This document shows positions 4,649-5,777 of a stretch of DNA of 5,777 nt, one piece after another (within the stretch, counting starts at the first letter, position 1; each line of letters starts with the position of its first letter). The notes beneath the pieces are model-generated. The model saw only the letters and a list, made by a program, of their open reading frames with translations. It did no database searches and was not told the DNA's origin. Origin of the DNA: Lawsonibacter sp. (GTDB lineage Bacteria; Bacillota; Clostridia; Oscillospirales; Oscillospiraceae); assembly GCA_022793355.1 (NCBI GenBank), contig JAAWCR010000205.1, positions 1 to 5,777 of the forward strand, in the 5' to 3' direction. The position numbers were made by a program, and so were the translations under genes.

Positions 4649-5777
4649 ATGAAAAAACTGATGGTTCTCGACGGCAATTCCATTGTCAACCGGGCCTTCT
4701 ACGGGGTCAGTCAGAATCTGACTACCCGGGAGGGCCAGCCTACCAACGCAATTTTCGGTTTTCTGAACATTTTGAACAAGCTGCTGGACGATACGGATCC
4801 TGACGCCCTGTGCGTCACTTTCGACCGCGCCGCCCCCACCTTCCGGCATCTGGCCTATACCGAGTACAAGGCCAACCGCAAGGGGATGCCCGAGGAGCTG
4901 GCCAGCCAGATGCCCCTTTTGAAGGACGTGCTGGGGGCTATGAACGTGCCTATGTACGAGCTGGACGGCTGGGAGGCCGACGACCTGCTGGGCACCATCG
5001 CCCGGCTGGACGAGGAGACCGGATGGGAGACGGTAATCGTCACCGGAGACAAGGACTCCTTGCAGCTGGTAACCCAGGCCACCACCGTCAAGCTGGTTTC
5101 CACCCGCATGGGGCGAACCACCACCCGGGACGTGACCCCCGAAGCCTTCCGGGAGGAGTACGGCTTTGCCCCCAAAAACATCATCGACCTGAAGGCCCTC
5201 ATGGGGGACTCCTCCGACAACTACCCCGGCGTAAAAGGGGTGGGGGAAAAGACCGCTATGGCGCTGATCCAGCTCTACCACACCATCGCCCGCCTCTACG
5301 ACCACATGCCGGATATCTGTTCCGCCCCCGATACCCCTGCCAAGCCCGGCCTGGTAAAAAAGCTGACCGAGGGGAAGGAGAGCGCCTTTCTGTCCTACGA
5401 CCTGGCCACCATCCGCACCGACGCCCCCATCGACTTCCGCCCGGAGGACAATTTACGGCAAAAGCCAGACAACAACAGGCTGTATCAGCTCTTTTTGAAC
5501 CTGGAATTTTCCAAGCTCATTGACAGATACGGTCTCACCGCCCCCCAGGGGGAGCAGGCGGTCCAATCGGATGCCCCCGCCGTGCTGGAGGGGGGCTGCT
5601 ACCTGGAGACGGACATCACCCCGGAGCACGCCCAAAGCCTGCTGGAGCTGTGGCGGACCAAGGAGGCGGTCCACATTGTCGCGCTCCCCTCTCTGGACGC
5701 GGTCTGCGTAGAATGCCACCTGAACGACGACTCCTGGAACGCCAGCCTGCTGCGGGCGGACAAGCTGGAAAATTACA
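4649..5777 (+). CDS. polA: DNA polymerase I, N-terminal part (runs off right edge)
   Basis: This is the first 376 residues of DNA polymerase I, which removes RNA primers and fills gaps in Okazaki-fragment and repair synthesis. Residues 1 to about 290 are the 5'-nuclease (FEN-like) domain. The metal-binding acidic residues are in place: D8 in LDGNS, D59 in TFDR, E109/D111/D112 in GWEADD, D134/D136 in TGDKDS, and D187/D190 in MGDSSDNYPG. A helix-hairpin-helix follows (PGVKGVGEKTA, 193-203). Residues from about 310 begin the 3'-5' exonuclease-like domain. Where active enzymes carry an Asp-x-Glu motif on the first strand, this protein reads VHIVALPSLDAVCVE (341-355), so proofreading is probably lost, as in Taq and Bacillus stearothermophilus Pol I. 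The polymerase palm, fingers and thumb lie beyond the window. ATG 4649 is chosen for the GAGGGAG site 9 nt upstream and the family-typical start MKKLMVLDGNS. Confidence 0.96.
   Translation, partial: MKKLMVLDGNSIVNRAFYGVSQNLTTREGQPTNAIFGFLNILNKLLDDTDPDALCVTFDRAAPTFRHLAYTEYKANRKGMPEELASQMPLLKDVLGAMNVPMYELDGWEADDLLGTIARLDEETGWETVIVTGDKDSLQLVTQATTVKLVSTRMGRTTTRDVTPEAFREEYGFAPKNIIDLKALMGDSSDNYPGVKGVGEKTAMALIQLYHTIARLYDHMPDICSAPDTPAKPGLVKKLTEGKESAFLSYDLATIRTDAPIDFRPEDNLRQKPDNNRLYQLFLNLEFSKLIDRYGLTAPQGEQAVQSDAPAVLEGGCYLETDITPEHAQSLLELWRTKEAVHIVALPSLDAVCVECHLNDDSWNASLLRADKLENY

Noticed and set aside
4622..5305. 227-codon minus-strand frame antisense to polA
   Set aside because: polA motifs on the plus strand are unambiguous. 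The antisense product is Gly/Val/His-rich low-complexity sequence.

Overview
The window looks like chromosomal DNA of a GC-rich, Gram-positive-type member of the Clostridia, most like the gut Oscillospiraceae (Flavonifractor/Lawsonibacter-type genomes). This is an inference. It rests on GGAGG-type ribosome binding sites, clear sigma-A promoters, a Firmicutes-style DNA polymerase I with an apparently dead proofreading domain, and codon use strongly biased to G/C at third positions. No mobile element, tRNA, rRNA or CRISPR array is visible. No stretch longer than 300 bases lacks a gene.

Layout: (1) Bases 1-229, minus strand, hold the start of a very cysteine-rich protein that runs off the left edge. 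Its middle is coded by a degenerate 18-bp tandem repeat (CGC-[D/N]-[T/S]-G units). (2) Bases 230-369 form a divergent intergenic region with a short perfect hairpin and a possible sporulation-type promoter. (3) Bases 370-627, plus strand, code an 85-residue protein of unknown function with a TTG start. (4) A long perfect hairpin at 626-664 ends this gene and the convergent antiporter gene together. (5) Bases 663-1844, minus strand, code a 12-TM-type CPA2 cation/proton antiporter with its own near-consensus sigma-A promoter. (6) Bases 1983-4502, minus strand, hold a two-gene operon. An MBOAT acyltransferase (AlgI/DltB type) is followed after 12 bases by a membrane-anchored SGNH-like partner (AlgJ/DltD type), with a hairpin downstream. 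(7) Bases 4503-4648 form a divergent control region with two extended -10 promoters. (8) From 4649 to the right edge lies polA, cut off in its degenerate exonuclease domain.

How the genes work together: the MBOAT and SGNH proteins form one functional unit. The MBOAT is expected to move an acyl group (commonly acetyl) across the membrane and the SGNH partner to place it on an extracytoplasmic polymer. There is no dltA/dltC, so D-alanylation by a full Dlt operon is not supported here; O-acetylation of an exopolysaccharide, peptidoglycan or another wall polymer is more likely. The antiporter, polA, the small unknown gene and the Cys-rich gene each have separate transcription signals and need not be related.

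The most unusual item is the Cys-rich repeat protein. It could be a spore-surface protein, a metal-binding peptide or a modified-peptide precursor. The sequence alone does not decide between these, and its left-hand neighbours are outside the window.
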